Positions 52,474 to 63,870 of a stretch of 64,000 nucleotides of DNA are shown in pieces. Position 1 is the first letter of the stretch; each line of letters opens with the position of its first letter. The stretch is taken from NCBI GenBank assembly GCA_948144175.1, contig CANXME010000550.1, positions 27,668 to 91,667 on the forward strand, in the 5' to 3' direction. The notes below the pieces were generated by a model. That model saw only the letters and a list, made by a program, of their open reading frames with translations, was not told where the DNA came from and did no database searches. The translations under genes and the position numbers were made by a program. This stretch comes from Closterium sp. NIES-65. Taxonomy: Eukaryota > Streptophyta > Zygnematophyceae > Desmidiales > Closteriaceae.

Positions 52474-55400
52474 ATGGCGGACATCATCGTTACCGATCCG
52501 GCCAATGCTAGTGCGCTCCTCGGTAGCGCTGGAGCTCTACAACTCTCGGGCGACGCGAGAACCGACGCAGAACAGAAGCTGCACGACAAGATGACGCCTC
52601 ATGATACCTCGCACCTAGTTGTGAGGTATCGTCGGAAGAACACGCTTCCTGCACGCGATGCCCAGTTGGAATCGGAAGGGGCATCTTCTTCGGATGGTGA
52701 GCAATCTGAGGAAGAGGCATACAATGGCAAGGTTGGTCGCAGCAGTTCACGCGGGCGGAGGAACGGTCGAAAGCTGAAGCCGTTGGACCAGTGTAAACCT
52801 GCTACAGGGAGGAAAGGTACGGATCAAGCTTTTATATCCATTCTGCGTTTGTATGTCTTAAAGTTGCTCGTTGTTAGCCTGGCTGTGTATGCACACAATC
52901 CAGAGAGGTGCGGCCCTCGTATTATCTGAGCATATCGTCTTGATGCGTGTTGTAGGTACACGCGCCGGTGCCAAGAGCAAGAAAAGGGGAAAACAAGACG
53001 CAGCGGGTGCAACAGGACATGGAGAAGATGCAGACGACGAGGAGCAACAGCCAGAGAAAGGGCATAAGCGTGAGGACGAGCGTGAGGGAGAGCGTGAGGG
53101 CAGGAGAGAGGGTGAGCGTGAGGGCAGGCGTGAGGGCAGGCGGGAGGGCAGGCGTGATGGCAGGCGGGAGGGAGAGCGTGAGGCTGAGAGAGAGGGAGAG
53201 CGAGAAGGTGAGCGAGAGGGAGAGCGAGAGGGAGAGCGAGAGGGAGAGCGTGAAAGAGAGCGTGTTGTGAAGCGTGAGGGAGAGCGTGATGTGCAGCATG
53301 AGGGAGAGCGTGATGTGCAGCACGAGGGAGAGCGTGAGGTGAAGCGTGAGGGAGAGCGTGATATGACGCGTGATGAGTCTTCTCCCTCTACTCCAGCAGG
53401 TGCCTGTGCGGATGATGCACAGAATGTTCGTGGTCATGGGGAGGGTGGGAGGGAGAGACGTGGCGCAGAGTTAGATGATCAGAGAGGGGTGTCAGGGAGA
53501 GTGAAGGCACGGGCCAGAAATGCTGGAAAGAAGGCCGTTGCAGAGGTGGAATCTTCAGATGAAGATGATAGTTCTGAGGAGGAATCAGGGAGTTCCTCCG
53601 GGAGCGAGGAGAAGTATGATGAGGAGGAGGACGAGAGTGATGACGCTGAATCTGAGTCCGGGAGTGATGACGACGGTAGGAGAGGGGGGAGGGCACGAGG
53701 AGCACGCAACCACCGCTATAGTGGAAAGCGTGGTCATGCAACCGGTGGTAAGGCCGGTAATGGACGTAAACGGCAGAGACGTCGAGAGCGTGCTCAAGGA
53801 AAGCGCACAGAATCTGAGGGACCCAATCGGCATCGTAAGGAGCGTCCTGTTGTGAGACAGGACCTTCGCTTCTACGATGAGATGAGGACCTTGGGTCACT
53901 CGGAAGATGCTGGACCGTCGAATCGTCGGGAGACCGTTCGGATGAAACAGGCAGCAACCAACGATCCGTATGCTGCCCTTGCTTCTACCTCAGGATTGGG
54001 AAAGAGGGCGTCTCGATTTCAAGATCGGAGCGTGCGTGAGAACGCTGGCCAGCAGCATGACAACACGCTCAATCCAGCCGGTGGTGGTGACGATCTGGCC
54101 TGGGGTGGGGGGGCTGGGAGCGAATGAGGGTGAGGCGTGTGGTGTTGGAGATTGGTTCAATGATGAAAGGAAAGTTGGACGCTCTGACCCAGCAACTCCC
54201 CTCCCGTTTGCATCGGCAGGAGGCAATTCCCCGCTCAACGCTAGCGGAGTGCCCATCATTCCTTCAAGCACCACTCCTAATGATTCCATGCAGCAACTCT
54301 TTCAGGCTTTGCAGGAAGCTAATAGGCAGATCGCAGAGCTGAAGGCCGGTCGGGGACCTTTGGTGGACCGGGGGGAAACGGGACGCAACTCCCGCCGCTT
54401 ACCTCGATCTCCAGCGAGCAACCTGAGCCGCCCGAAACGCCGGGCGCTGTGGCGGAGAGTGCTATTCAAGGCACTCCAATCACCAGGAGGCATGGGATGC
54501 CTAATGCAACAAATCTGAAGGTAAGTGCCACCCATCTCACTTACCCATTGGTGGACCCTACTCGCTGGCTTGTACATTATATCATTCTATTGTCCCCAAC
54601 CGCGCATTACCATTCTTATTCTTTGTTTGTCTAGTCATTCCCACTCTCTGGAATCATTCCATGCAGTGACCTTTTCTCATTCACAATCTCCGTTTTACCC
54701 TTCATTCCCATTTTCTGGTTTGCCCTTTGTTTTCATTCTCTGGTTTAACCCTCCTCATCCTCTGGTGGTACACCTCATTCTCATGCTATGGTTCACCCCT
54801 CATTCTAAGACAAATGGTTCCCACCATTCTCTTTCTCTGGTTCCAATCCGTGCATTTGCTCATTCTCGTGCAGTCCCTGGTTTTACATGCTTTTTTGCGT
54901 ATCCCATTCTTGTCCCATGGTCATTATCATTCACATTATCTTGGTTTTTCAATCCTATTGGCTGGCCCGTCCGTGGCAATGGCTCGTCCACTAGTTTTCT
55001 CTGGTTTTCCGTTTCAACCGGATAATTTTGCACCTCCTCTGTCATTGTGGTTTACCTTTACATTGTTGGTCCCTTTATGTCGTATTGAACAGCTCTACAT
55101 GGAAGAAGCTCGGACGCGCATGTGTATGGAGGCTGAGGACCATCTCATCACGTTCTATCCAAGCTTTGAGAAGGGCATTCTTGTTTTGCACGAAGTTATT
55201 TCCGAGCACTACGTGGTTCCCTTGATCATACTCAAGGAGGCCATGGCAGATAAAACGCGCAGGGATGCATTCAAGCGCGTGTACACTCAGTGGAAGAACG
55301 AGCGTGGGTTTTACGTCAAACGCACCGTGCTCGAGGGTTTGGGGGTTCCCATGAGTGGCTTGCGGGCGGCGGGAAATTCACATCGACACCGAGCTCAAGG

Positions 55401-56516
55401 AGGAACTCTGGGGGGAGTTTGGCCCGAGTGAGTAAACATAAGCTTGTCATTTTCCCCCACCTTCCCCCCCTCCCCCCTTTCTCACCATCTCAACCCTAGC
55501 ACCCCTATCTTGCAACATCCCATATTCCGTACTTGTTGTCTTAAAAGGTACTTTACATCACCCCCTAAACCCTTTTCCCATATCACACCCCAACCCTTGG
55601 ACCACTTTTGTTCGAGCATGTTGCAGGTGCGGACGCCCTACTGAGCACATGGGGAAATGCCGAGGATAGTGATCTCCCGTTCGGCAACGAGATTTCTTCA
55701 ACGCGGCCATGGACGCATTTGGTGAATTTGCCGTGGGGAACGACATTTGCTTGAAGGCATATCACATTGCATGGACTATCTTGGTGGTGAGTGACTTGTT
55801 AGGGCCCTTTAGCGTGTTTCCTCTAGACGGATCTTTTTTCCTTGTGTTTCCACCTGCCCCATGCCATCAACCCTAAACCTTATGCACTCGTGTTTCCAAC
55901 TTTCCCCTCCGTTGCTCCTTGAAACCCAGGTTTCCACTCCTCTCGAGTTGTACCCTAAACCCTCTGGTTGCACTCTTCCACTCACGGACTTACATTGTTA
56001 ATCCTTTTCTCCTTTCTCCTCACATCCATGCAGTACCCATCAGAACCCTAAACCCCTCAGGTGTTTCCAAACATTCATTGGTTCCCCATTTCCTTCTAAA
56101 GCTGCGCCCACTCATGTCTCATGCTCACATTCTAGCACTGGCGTACTTTCCTGCATCTTGCGATTGCCCCGCATAACCATAAACCTCTCACACATCCTTA
56201 TCAAGCTTGAATTTGTTCATGATTTCCATTCTTGACAACGCAGATCGACTACGGATTGTCGAAGATCAAGAAGTCGACGATGAACCTCACCAACTCCCAC
56301 CGTAAGAACACGCGGTGGGTGACAAGCATCCGTAGGGCGGTGAAACGGGCGGTGACGGATCATTTCCGCCAGGTGAACCCTGTGTACGATCCACGGATGA
56401 AAGGGTTTAAGTGGGGGAACTTCGGCTTGTTCGTCCATGAGTCGGGGCTCGAGGAGTATAGGCCTAGACCACAACCCCGCAACCCGACAAGGAGGGCGGC
56501 TTCAGGTCACGTCTAG
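52474..56516 (+). pseudogene. Unrecognised multi-exon gene with GERE-rich region and several frame breaks
   Basis: Exon 52474-52816 (MADIIVTDPANASALLGSAG...) splices in phase to 52956-~54522, which is highly charged: a KRE/GERE repeat (~53065-53370, probable helical or disordered), acidic DSEEE clusters, then QQLFQALQEANRQIAELK. Further exons: ~55092-55430 (LYMEEARTRMCMEAEDHLIT...), ~55628-55790 (DFFNAAMDAFGEFAVGNDIC...) and 56245-56516 (IDYGLSKIKKSTMNLTNSHR...FKWGNFGLFVHE, stop 56516). Frame shifts are needed at G-rich spots near 54103-54116, 54368 and 55365-55375, and near 55700. Splice signals are good, so this is either a recent pseudogene or a real gene with homopolymer errors in the sequence. 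No known domain is recognised. It could be a third gene of the neighbouring transposon or a host nuclear protein. Confidence 0.5.
53065..53375 (+). repeat. In-frame GAGCGTGAGGGA repeat in the 52.5-kb gene
   Basis: Six- to fifteen-base units (GAGAGCGTGAGGG, GGCAGGCGGGAGG, GTGATGTGCAGCATGAGGGAGAGC) encode EGER/EGRREG and later DVQHEGER repeats. The unit length keeps the reading frame. Confidence 0.8.
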
Positions 56517-56529
56517 AGGAGATGAATGG

Positions 56530-57995
56530 TGGAATTGCAGCAGAGAATGGAGGAGAGGAGTAGCAGCAGGGAAGGGAGGAGAGGAGCAGCAGCAGGGAAG
56601 GGAGGAGAGGAGCAGCAGCAGGGAAGGGAGGAGAGGAGCAGCAGCAGGGAAGGGAGGAGAGGAGTAGCAGCAGGGAAGGGAGGAGAGGAGTAGCAGCAGG
56701 GGAAGGGAGGAGAGGAGTAGCAGCAGGGAAGGGAGGAGAGGAGTAGGATGGGGGAAGAGAGGTGAGGAGTAGGAGGGGGGAAGGAAGGAGAGGAGAAGCA
56801 GCAGGGAAAGGAGGAGAGGAGCAGCAGCAGGGAAGGGAGGAGAGGAGCAGCAGCAGGGAAGGGAGGAGAGGAGCAGCAGCAGGGAAAGGGAGGAGAGGAG
56901 CAGCAGCAGCGAGGGAGGAGAGGAGCAGCAGCAGGGGAAGGGAGGAGAGGAGCAGCAGCAGGGAAGTGAGGAGAGGAGCAGCAGCAGGGAATGGAGGAGA
57001 GGAGCAGCAGCAGGGAAGGACGGGAGGAACAGCAGCAGGGAGGGGAGGAGAGGAGTAGCAGCAGGGAAGGGAGGAGAGGAGTAACAGCAGGGAAGGGAGG
57101 AGTATCATCAATGAAGGGAGGAGAGGAGTAGCAGCAGTGAAGGGAGGAGAGGAGCAGCAGGAGGGAAGGGAGGAGAGGGAGCGGCAGCAGAGAAGCGGAG
57201 GGGAGGAGCAGCAGCAGGGAAGGGAGGAGAGAAACAGCAGCAGGGAAGGAAGGAGAGGAGTAAGCATCAGGGAAGGGAGGAGGAAGTAGGCATCAGGGAA
57301 GGGAGGAGAGGAGTAGCATCAGGGAAGGAGGAGAGGAGGGAGCAGCAGGGAAGGGAGGAGAGGAGGAGCAGCAGGGAAGGGAGGAGAGGAGCAGCAGTAG
57401 GGAAGGGAGGAGAGGAGCAGCAGCAGAGAAGGGAGGAGAGGAAGCAGCAGCAGGGAAGGGAGGAGAGGAGTAGCAGCAGGGAAGGGAGGAGAGGAGCAGC
57501 AGCAGGGAAGGGAGGAGGGGAGCAGCAGCAGGGAAGGGAGGAGAGGAGCAGCAGCGGGGAAGGGAGGAGAGGAGCAGCAGTAGGAAGGGAGGAGAGGAAC
57601 AGCAGCAGGGAGGGGAGGAGAGGAGCAGCAGCAGGGAAGGGAGGAGAGGAGCAGCCGCAGAGAAGGGAGGAGAGGAGCAGCAGCAGGGAAGGGAGGAGAG
57701 GAGCATCATCAAGGAAGGGAGGAGGAGGTGTAGCAGCAAGGAAGGGAAGAGAGGTGTAGCAGCAAGGAAGGGAGGAGAGGAGTAGCAGCAGGGAAGGGAG
57801 GAGAGGAGTAGCAGCAGGGAAGGGAGGAGAGGAGTAGCAGCAGGGAAGGGAGGAGAGGAGTAGCAGCAGGGAAGGGAGGAGAGGAGTAGCAGCAGGGAAG
57901 GGAGGAGAGGAGTAGCAGCAGGGAAGGGATGAGAGGAGTAGCAGCAAGGAAGGGAGGAGAGGAGTAGCAGCATGGAAGGGGAGGAGAGGATGCAG
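56530..57995 (+). repeat. 26-bp minisatellite (purine strand), about 56 copies
   Basis: GAGGAGCAGCAGCAGGGAAG-GGAGGA units with GTAGCAGCAG variants, starting immediately after the stop of the 52.5-kb gene. It is the reverse complement of the 49455-50445 array, so the two lie in inverted orientation about 6 kb apart. Confidence 0.92.
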
Positions 57996-58180
57996 CAGAG
58001 AGTAGCACAGCAGAGAGGATGCAGCAGAGAGTAGCACAGCAGGGAGGATGTAGCAGAGAGTAGCACAGCAGGGAGGATGTAGCAGAGAGTAGCACAGCAG
58101 GGAGGATGCAGCAGGGAGCAGCACAGTAGGGAGAATGTAGCATGGAGTAGCGCAGCAGGAAGCATGCGGCATAGTATGGA
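57996..58180 (+). repeat. 29-bp minisatellite adjoining the 26-bp array
   Basis: Six copies of GTAGCAGAGAGTAGCACAGC-AGGGAGGAT with progressive divergence toward the right, probably derived from the neighbouring family. Confidence 0.8.
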
Positions 58181-59205
58181 CCTAGGGGTTGATGTGGGTA
58201 GAAGTAGCGCAGGTTGCCAGCTAGGTACCAGAGGATGAGTAGGCATCTACTGTGTTTGTAAGCATTTTTCAAGCTAATATTATGATTTACACGTACATTA
58301 TTTCCCTCTTACGGTGAATTTATGGAAAGCCCTATACAAACTACCAATTGTGATTTTCAATCTCCAATTGTGGTTTCTTAAATGTTGCATATTCCTATTC
58401 CTGTATTATTATGTGCATATAAAAGTGTGAAGCAAAACTTATCCAAGCACAAAAAAGAATCACATAATTTAACCAAATATGATCAAAACGAGTTATCCTA
58501 AACACAATGAGAAGTTCCTCACAACTGTTTTAAAAACACTCCAACCATCTACAAAGCATCTGACCATCATCTTGGAAAAGTTCGATACTTTCTTCTAAAA
58601 AATTACCGACCCCTACATCTTCAAATCATCTGCAAAAAACACATGAGAAACACATCATGAGAGGTTTTCGGCCACTGATTTTTGTGATGTGGTCATTGTC
58701 TCCCTTGTCTGTCTTCTCTGGTTCCTCTTAGCGTTGTGTTTGTTGTTGTACTCTTTCAGCAAATTTCTGCATGTCTTTGCTGTCTCCTCCTACTATGCTT
58801 GGCCTGAATGCTTTGCCAGTCGGGGTGAATTGCTTTAACATCAACACCCGATGCAGTCCCTACCCGCTTCACCACTACAATCGTTTCTGCCTTGCTGAGA
58901 TACTTGTGGTGTCCCTTTCCAACAGCCCATTTTTCAATCAAGTTCCTCTTTTCTGCTACTACTTATCTGCTCTCTTTCTCAATCACTGCCTCATGTCTCA
59001 TGCTTGTGTAATGGTCTTGTTTGTGTGTCCACTCACACAGGCACCTTCTCCGTCTTTTGTTTTTACGTTTCTGTTTTTTCGCAAAACGTTTAAACCCTTG
59101 CCCTTACCCAGGCTTGTTTGCTCTCGCCAGGCAGCAGGGAATGGGGGCAACGGAACGCACGGACAATCAGCCATAGAACAGGGCTGTTTGAGGAGTCAGT
59201 GAGTG
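58181..59205. other. Mostly unassigned; possible minus-strand coding fragment at 58770-58935
   Basis: 58250-58680 is AT-rich and featureless. On the minus strand about 58770-58935 a frame reads EKWAVGKGHHKYLSKAETIV then KRVGTASGVDVKAIHPDWQ, which looks protein-like (perhaps a transposon fragment), but I do not recognise it. Confidence 0.25.
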
Positions 59206-59211
59206 GATGAG

Positions 59212-60340
59212 ATGGCTGCTGAGAGAGTGCTGAGTGGGCTGAAAGAGTTGTGCAAGGAGGCTGTTTTGGCAGCAGTTAGACGGGAGCTGGCTGCACACAA
59301 GGAGGAGGTGGATGAGTTGCGGCACATGCTGCAGCAGTGAAGGGGAGTTGGCAGCGGTGAAAGGGAGTTGGTGGAACATAAAGGGTTACTATGGCAGAGC
59401 AATGGGCTGAGGGTAGTAGGGCATCAGATGCAGGAGGCCTGAGAGGGGAGAGTAGAAAGAGAAGGCACGAAATGGTAGCAGAGTTTCCATGGGAGGAGGA
59501 GAGGAGGAAAGAGGTGCAGGAGTTAAACCTGCCATGTGCCATGGAGGAATTGGCAGCCGGCAAGGAATGGCAGAAGGTACAAGACGTTGAAAGTGAATGT
59601 TACCCGGAAGATCAAGCGGAGTGTAGGCGATAAAAGACTGCATGGCGGCGTGAGTGCTTAGGGGCCTGTTCCATAGAGCATATATTGCTTGCCATCCCTT
59701 CCTTATCACCACCATGATCATCCATTCCCTTGCTATGCTTTATCATCTTCGTTCATTTCTTCCAGGCAATCAAGGAAGCATTACAGAAGTCTGATCTGAG
59801 CCTGGCGTGTCTCCGCGGCGTCTCAGACGCCATGCTCGTCCATGTGTCCACAATGACGCACCTGACGAGCATTGACTTGGACTCGAGGTCAGGCTTCAGT
59901 GCAGAGGGCATCAAACACCTCTACAGGCTGCCCCAATTAGAAAACGCTAAACTTCAATTACACTGATTTCTCAGACAGTGCCTTGGAAGGCATTGGGTCC
60001 TTGACCAGTCTCACAGACCTCTCTCTCCATCAGGCCAATGTGACCGATGCCGGACTGTCGCACTTGACACCTCCGTTCTCTCTCAAACACCTGCGGCTTG
60101 GTTATTGCAGTGGTGTGACAGATGCCGCATCGTGCATCTGGTGAGGCTTACAGGGCTTGAGAGGCTTGATCTGGATGGCACGGCAGTCACGATGATGGCT
60201 GCAGCAGCTGACTGCCCTGACCAAGCTGACACATCTCTATACGCCTTGGCAGCTGAATGCGCCCCCACCAATATGACAATTTCATTTACACAAGTGACAG
60301 ATCTCTATACCTTGAAGTTGCCTATGTATGCAGACTTATA
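59212..60340 (+). pseudogene. Decayed leucine-rich-repeat gene
   Basis: Begins with a short coiled-coil-like frame, 59212-59340 (MAAERVLSGLKELCKEAVLA..., stop TGA). A second frame, 59391-59633, has charged helical sequence (EVQELNLPCAMEELAAGKEW). LRR sequence follows: 59764-59966 (SDLSLACLRGVSDAMLVHVS...LTSIDLDSR), 59940-60150 in another frame (SLTDLSLHQANVTDAGLSHL and SLKHLRLGYCSGVTDA) and a further shifted piece, LERLDLDGTAVT and LTALTKLTHLY, to about 60260. The LTDLSL..NVTDAGL pattern is the cysteine-containing/AMN1-like LRR class. Stops and at least three frame shifts mean no full product, so it is a pseudogene of an LRR protein. Confidence 0.6.
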
Positions 60341-61080
60341 GGAAGGTATGGTAGGTTGGCAGGGAAGCGCTGTGGAAGGGAGGGAGATGAGTTGAGGGAA
60401 GAGTTGGCTGACTGGTATGAGGGCAAGGGGACTGAAGCATGAGGGATGGAGCACATGGATGGCTATGCCAGTCAGAGGCTAGGCTCTTGTTCACAGAATG
60501 AGCAACCTCCGTTTGATCCGTACACAAACATGGGTAGTGGAAGCAAGGGGTGTGGATAATAGTGAACACACAACCTATTTCTACACAGCCTGCCAGAAAT
60601 GCGAATCGCCTGATTAATAAACTTGTCCTTGCCGGGATGTTACACGAGCAAGGGTACCGTAATTTTGTTGGCTGGCTTGGCTTTGAGCCTGCAATGTGAG
60701 CCACAATCGACTCACAATCAAATTACATCGTAGGTCTTATGAATGACCTCACCACTTACCACATTCCAAAACAATAAAATCTAATGGTCTTTGAAGAAAT
60801 AGTACCAGTATCAAAGACCTAGAGGAGGCATTGTTGTGCTCCTTTGTGTTTGTCGCAAGCATGCCGCCGCCTAGGGCACATTGCAAACACACTGTGAACG
60901 CCTTGGGACTTGCAGTGTTGATTCTATGCCATTCCAGCCACCTTGGTTCGGCCCGAATCCCAACCACCAACTACCCCAGCTTGCAACCTCCACCAGCCCC
61001 ACCTCCCTGCATGCCATGTCTGGGAAGGCGATCTGCTAGAAGCAGCTGCACTGAGATACGGAAAGGGGAAGACAAGGTGG
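60341..61080. other. No gene recognised
   Basis: Two short frames (plus 60831-61103, minus 60749-60970) overlap each other and match nothing known. No repeat is evident. Confidence 0.3.
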
Positions 61081-61114
61081 GGCGTTGCAGTGCAAGAAGT
61101 TGATTTCTCGAGAG

Positions 61115-61175
61115 GAAAGAGGGGAGGGGGGGCGGAGAGGGGTAGGGGGAGGGGGAGGGGGAGGGGGGAGAGAAT
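61115..61175 (+). repeat. G-rich tract with quadruplex potential
   Basis: Repeated GGGAGGGGG units ((A/C)GGGGG every 6 bases) in a 60-base purine tract. Many G-runs of three or more make quadruplex formation plausible. Confidence 0.6.
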
Positions 61176-61579
61176 TGGGGTGAGAGCAGGCGGTCATAGT
61201 GCCGGTGATGTGGAGGATGATAGTTGCATCCATGAGAGTTGCAACATTGTAGAGTGATAAGGTCAGTCATAATAGATGAAAATAATAAGCTTTTCCTGTG
61301 GCAGCATCAAACATCAGGCTGGTAAATCACTACACTCTCAACCTGAAATTCTGCACTAAATGACACAGCATCTCCTTTTCCATCCCACGTATCTAACCTA
61401 CAAACAAAGCATCACAATCTCCTTATGTTCACTTCTCTTTAGTGTTGTGTCATCTGCTACACATGGGCAAGAAAGGATATAATTCCTTCACGGCCCTTTC
61501 GTTTGCATACCAAGTCAGATGTGGTAGGAGAAGAGCCTTGTGGGAGGAATGAAAACACGGCGACAGAACTGTGAATAGT

Positions 61580-61880
61580 AGTGGGTTTTGATAGAGAGTA
61601 GGGGGAGTATTACCGTAATCTCCCAACAATTAGACCCGGAAATGACTTGTGTGAACATCAAAGAAGGGAAATATTTATCTAGACCCATGAATCATACACA
61701 TGCTTAGGGTCATGAAGTGGGTTGGGCGGGAGGGGAGAGGGGGTGGGGGGGGAGGAAGAAGGGGTGTGTAGTAGGAAGAGGGGGGAGTGGAGGCTCACAT
61801 TGAGTTGCACAAAGCAATAAGAGAGTAATACTGTAATCTCCTAGCAATAAAACCCGGGTTCAAGAATGGGAGAGTGAGGG
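61580..61880 (+). repeat. Diverged duplicated segment with intervening G-rich tract
   Basis: GAGTA(T)TACCGTAATCTCCCAACAATTAGACCCGG (about 61603-61640) recurs as GAGTAATACTGTAATCTCCTAGCAATAAAACCCGG at about 61821-61856. A G-rich tract (61720-61790) lies between. Confidence 0.55.
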
Positions 61881-62044
61881 ATGGACTAGTGGGTCGACCT
61901 CAAGAATAGGAAAGTGAGACTAATTCACGAAGTAACAAACTAAGGGAGGAGAATATGTTGTTGGATACGAGCACGACTGGCGAATATATTGCAACTACAA
62001 GAGGGAAGGGAGGGGGAAGAGGAGGTAAGAGAGAAGAGGACAAG

Positions 62045-62090
62045 GGGGGGGGGGGAAGGAGGGGGGGGGGGGGAGGGGGGGGAGAGTGGG
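62045..62090 (+). repeat. G-run
   Basis: Near-continuous G of about 40 bases with a few A. Length is likely unstable. No gene overlaps it convincingly. Confidence 0.7.
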
Positions 62091-62154
62091 AAATTGGAGT
62101 CTCACACATTTATGTATGCCGACAGTGCGCCGAGCAAAGATACCTCATGAACCC

Positions 62155-62270
62155 CATGGCTGACTGACTGACCCTTGGCTGACTGACTAATCCATGGCTG
62201 ATTGACTCTGACTGACCATGGCTGACTGACACTGACTGACCCATGGCTGACTGACTGTTCCATGGCCTTC
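62155..62270 (+). repeat. GGCTGACTGAC short tandem repeat
   Basis: Five irregular copies of CCATGGCTGACTGACTGACC-like sequence, 17-23 bp each. Confidence 0.65.
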
Positions 62271-62329
62271 GCCAACGTGCTGAACCGCCTGCTTGGACTT
62301 GCACACTGAAAGAGGCCCTGAAAGAGGCT

Positions 62330-62691
62330 TACAACCCGGCATAAGAAGGCCCAGTCCGTGCTTAACCCGTGCCCCGTGAGCTGGTCTTGTTGAAGCCATG
62401 CCTGTGCTCTCACCCCACCTTGCTGAACCCGTGCCATTTGAGCTGCCCTTGTTGAAGCCATGCCTGTGCTCTCACCCCACCTTGTTGAACTCGTGAACCG
62501 TGAGCTGCCCTTGTTGAAGCCATGTCTGTGCTCTCACCCCACCTTGCTGAACCCGTGCACCGTGAGCTGCCCTTGTTGAAGCCATGCCTGTGCTCTCACC
62601 CCACCTTGCTGAACCCGTGCACCGTGAGCTGCCCTTGTTGAAGCCATGCTTGTGCTCTCACCCCACCTTGCTGAACCCGTGCCCTGTGAGC
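62330..62691 (+). repeat. 62-bp tandem array, left part
   Basis: About six copies of TTGTTGAAGCCATGCCTGTG, CTCTCACCCCACCTTGCTGA, ACCCGTGCACCGTGAGCTGC, CC. The array is interrupted at 62691 by the solo LTR and resumes at 63757. Confidence 0.85.
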
Positions 62692-63756
62692 TGCGGAGAT
62701 AACTACTACAACGGGAGCTAGACTACGGGCTAGGCACGGGGTGCTCGTGTGATTTCTGCATTCGTTGTTCCTTAGTCGTTTTCCTAGTGCACACATTGCT
62801 TGCTAGATCACGGGGCAATTTGGCAAGAGTTTCACTAGAGAAATTTGACAATAATAGTTAGCAACAACATTGGCAACACAGACTACATCAGAGCTAGCTA
62901 GGCTGCTAGTCGACCTCCAGCGCAACATGGTCGACCGCAGTCCAGCGTAGCAGCGCTCACTCCGCTCCAGTGTTGCAGAGTAGCGGTGCCCCAACGTTGC
63001 AAATCCATGGTGTGCCAACGCTGCAGTAAGTCGGTTGTACAGCGTTGCACCCGCAGGACAACGGTGCATCTGCTTCGCAGGTGCGCGCAGCTGGTTGGCG
63101 CTCCACCCCTTGTCACGAGCACAGCGCAGACGCCTAGCAGACTCCAGGCCAGCGACTGCGCCCACCAGCCACGTCCGCCTCGGGATACCACCCCGAGGTC
63201 GGCCTCGCAGACCCCACCCCACCGACGCTCGCGCACGTCGCCCAGGTATCCCGGTCGACCGGGCAACCATGCCCGGTCACCCATGCCCGGCGTCCCCAGT
63301 CCAGCGTCCAGACGCCCAGGACGCCGTCCTAACCCCCCCCGGTTGGCGTCCAGATGCCTAGGACGCCTTCCAGACATACAGGGTGGCATCCAGCCTCCCA
63401 GGACGTCGATCAAACTCCCAGGTCGGCGTCCAGGCCCCCAGGACGCCCAGGTCGGCGTCCGGGCCCCAGGACGCCGTGCAGATGCCTAGAGCAGCATCCC
63501 AGGCTCCTAGACCGCCGTGCAGACGCCTAGGTCGACGTCTAGCCTCCCAGGACGTCAACCAGGCGTCCAGGATGCCGACCAAGCGTCCAAGACAGCGTTC
63601 TCCTGCTCGGCGCCCTCCAGCCAGGCACCCCTCCAGCTCGGCGCCCTTGCAGTGGCCCCGTGCCCACTGCTGCAGGTCGGCTGCAACCCCCGCACACCGA
63701 CCACGAGATCGGCTCTGCCCAAGCAAGGACGGGGCCAAACAACACTCTCGTTGACA
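62692..63756 (-). mobile_element. Solo LTR, same family as the outer LTR at 11.5-20.1 kb
   Basis: 1065 bp flanked by TGAGC duplications (62687-62691 and 63757-63761), reading TGTCAACGAG...TCTCCGCA on the minus strand. Both ends match the 11508-20092 LTR (TGTTGACG, GGAGTGTTGGCCCCG-like block; CCGTAGTCTAGCTC and CCGCA at the end). The interior from about 63300 to 63620 is a CpG-rich ~35-bp tandem repeat (GTCCAGGCCCCCAGGACGCC-type). Frames in it are products of that repeat. It inserted into the 62-bp array. Confidence 0.78.
63300..63620 (+). repeat. CpG-rich internal tandem repeat of the solo LTR
   Basis: About nine irregular 30-36-bp units built on CCTAGGACGCCGTCCAGAC / CCCAGGACGTCGATCAAAC. 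Likely part of LTR regulatory sequence; the related outer LTR has a different, shorter repeat in the corresponding part. Confidence 0.6.
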
Positions 63757-63870
63757 TGAGCTGCCCTTGTTGAAGCCATGCCTGTGCTCTCACCCCACCT
63801 TGCTGAACCCATCCGGTGCCCCGTGAGCTGCCCTTGTTGAAGCCATTCCTGTGCTCTCACCCCATCTTTG
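63757..63870 (+). repeat. 62-bp tandem array, right part
   Basis: Two further copies of the 62-bp unit found at 62330-62691, the first containing the right copy of the TGAGC target duplication. The array ends at CCCCATCTTTGC. Confidence 0.85.

Noticed and set aside
56464-58246. Similar long frames on the minus strand
   Set aside because: Same 26-bp repeat on the opposite strand; no start context, domain or codon pattern of a gene.
62898-63754. Several 100-170-codon frames on both strands
   Set aside because: They lie inside the CpG-rich solo LTR and its tandem repeat and share no known domain.
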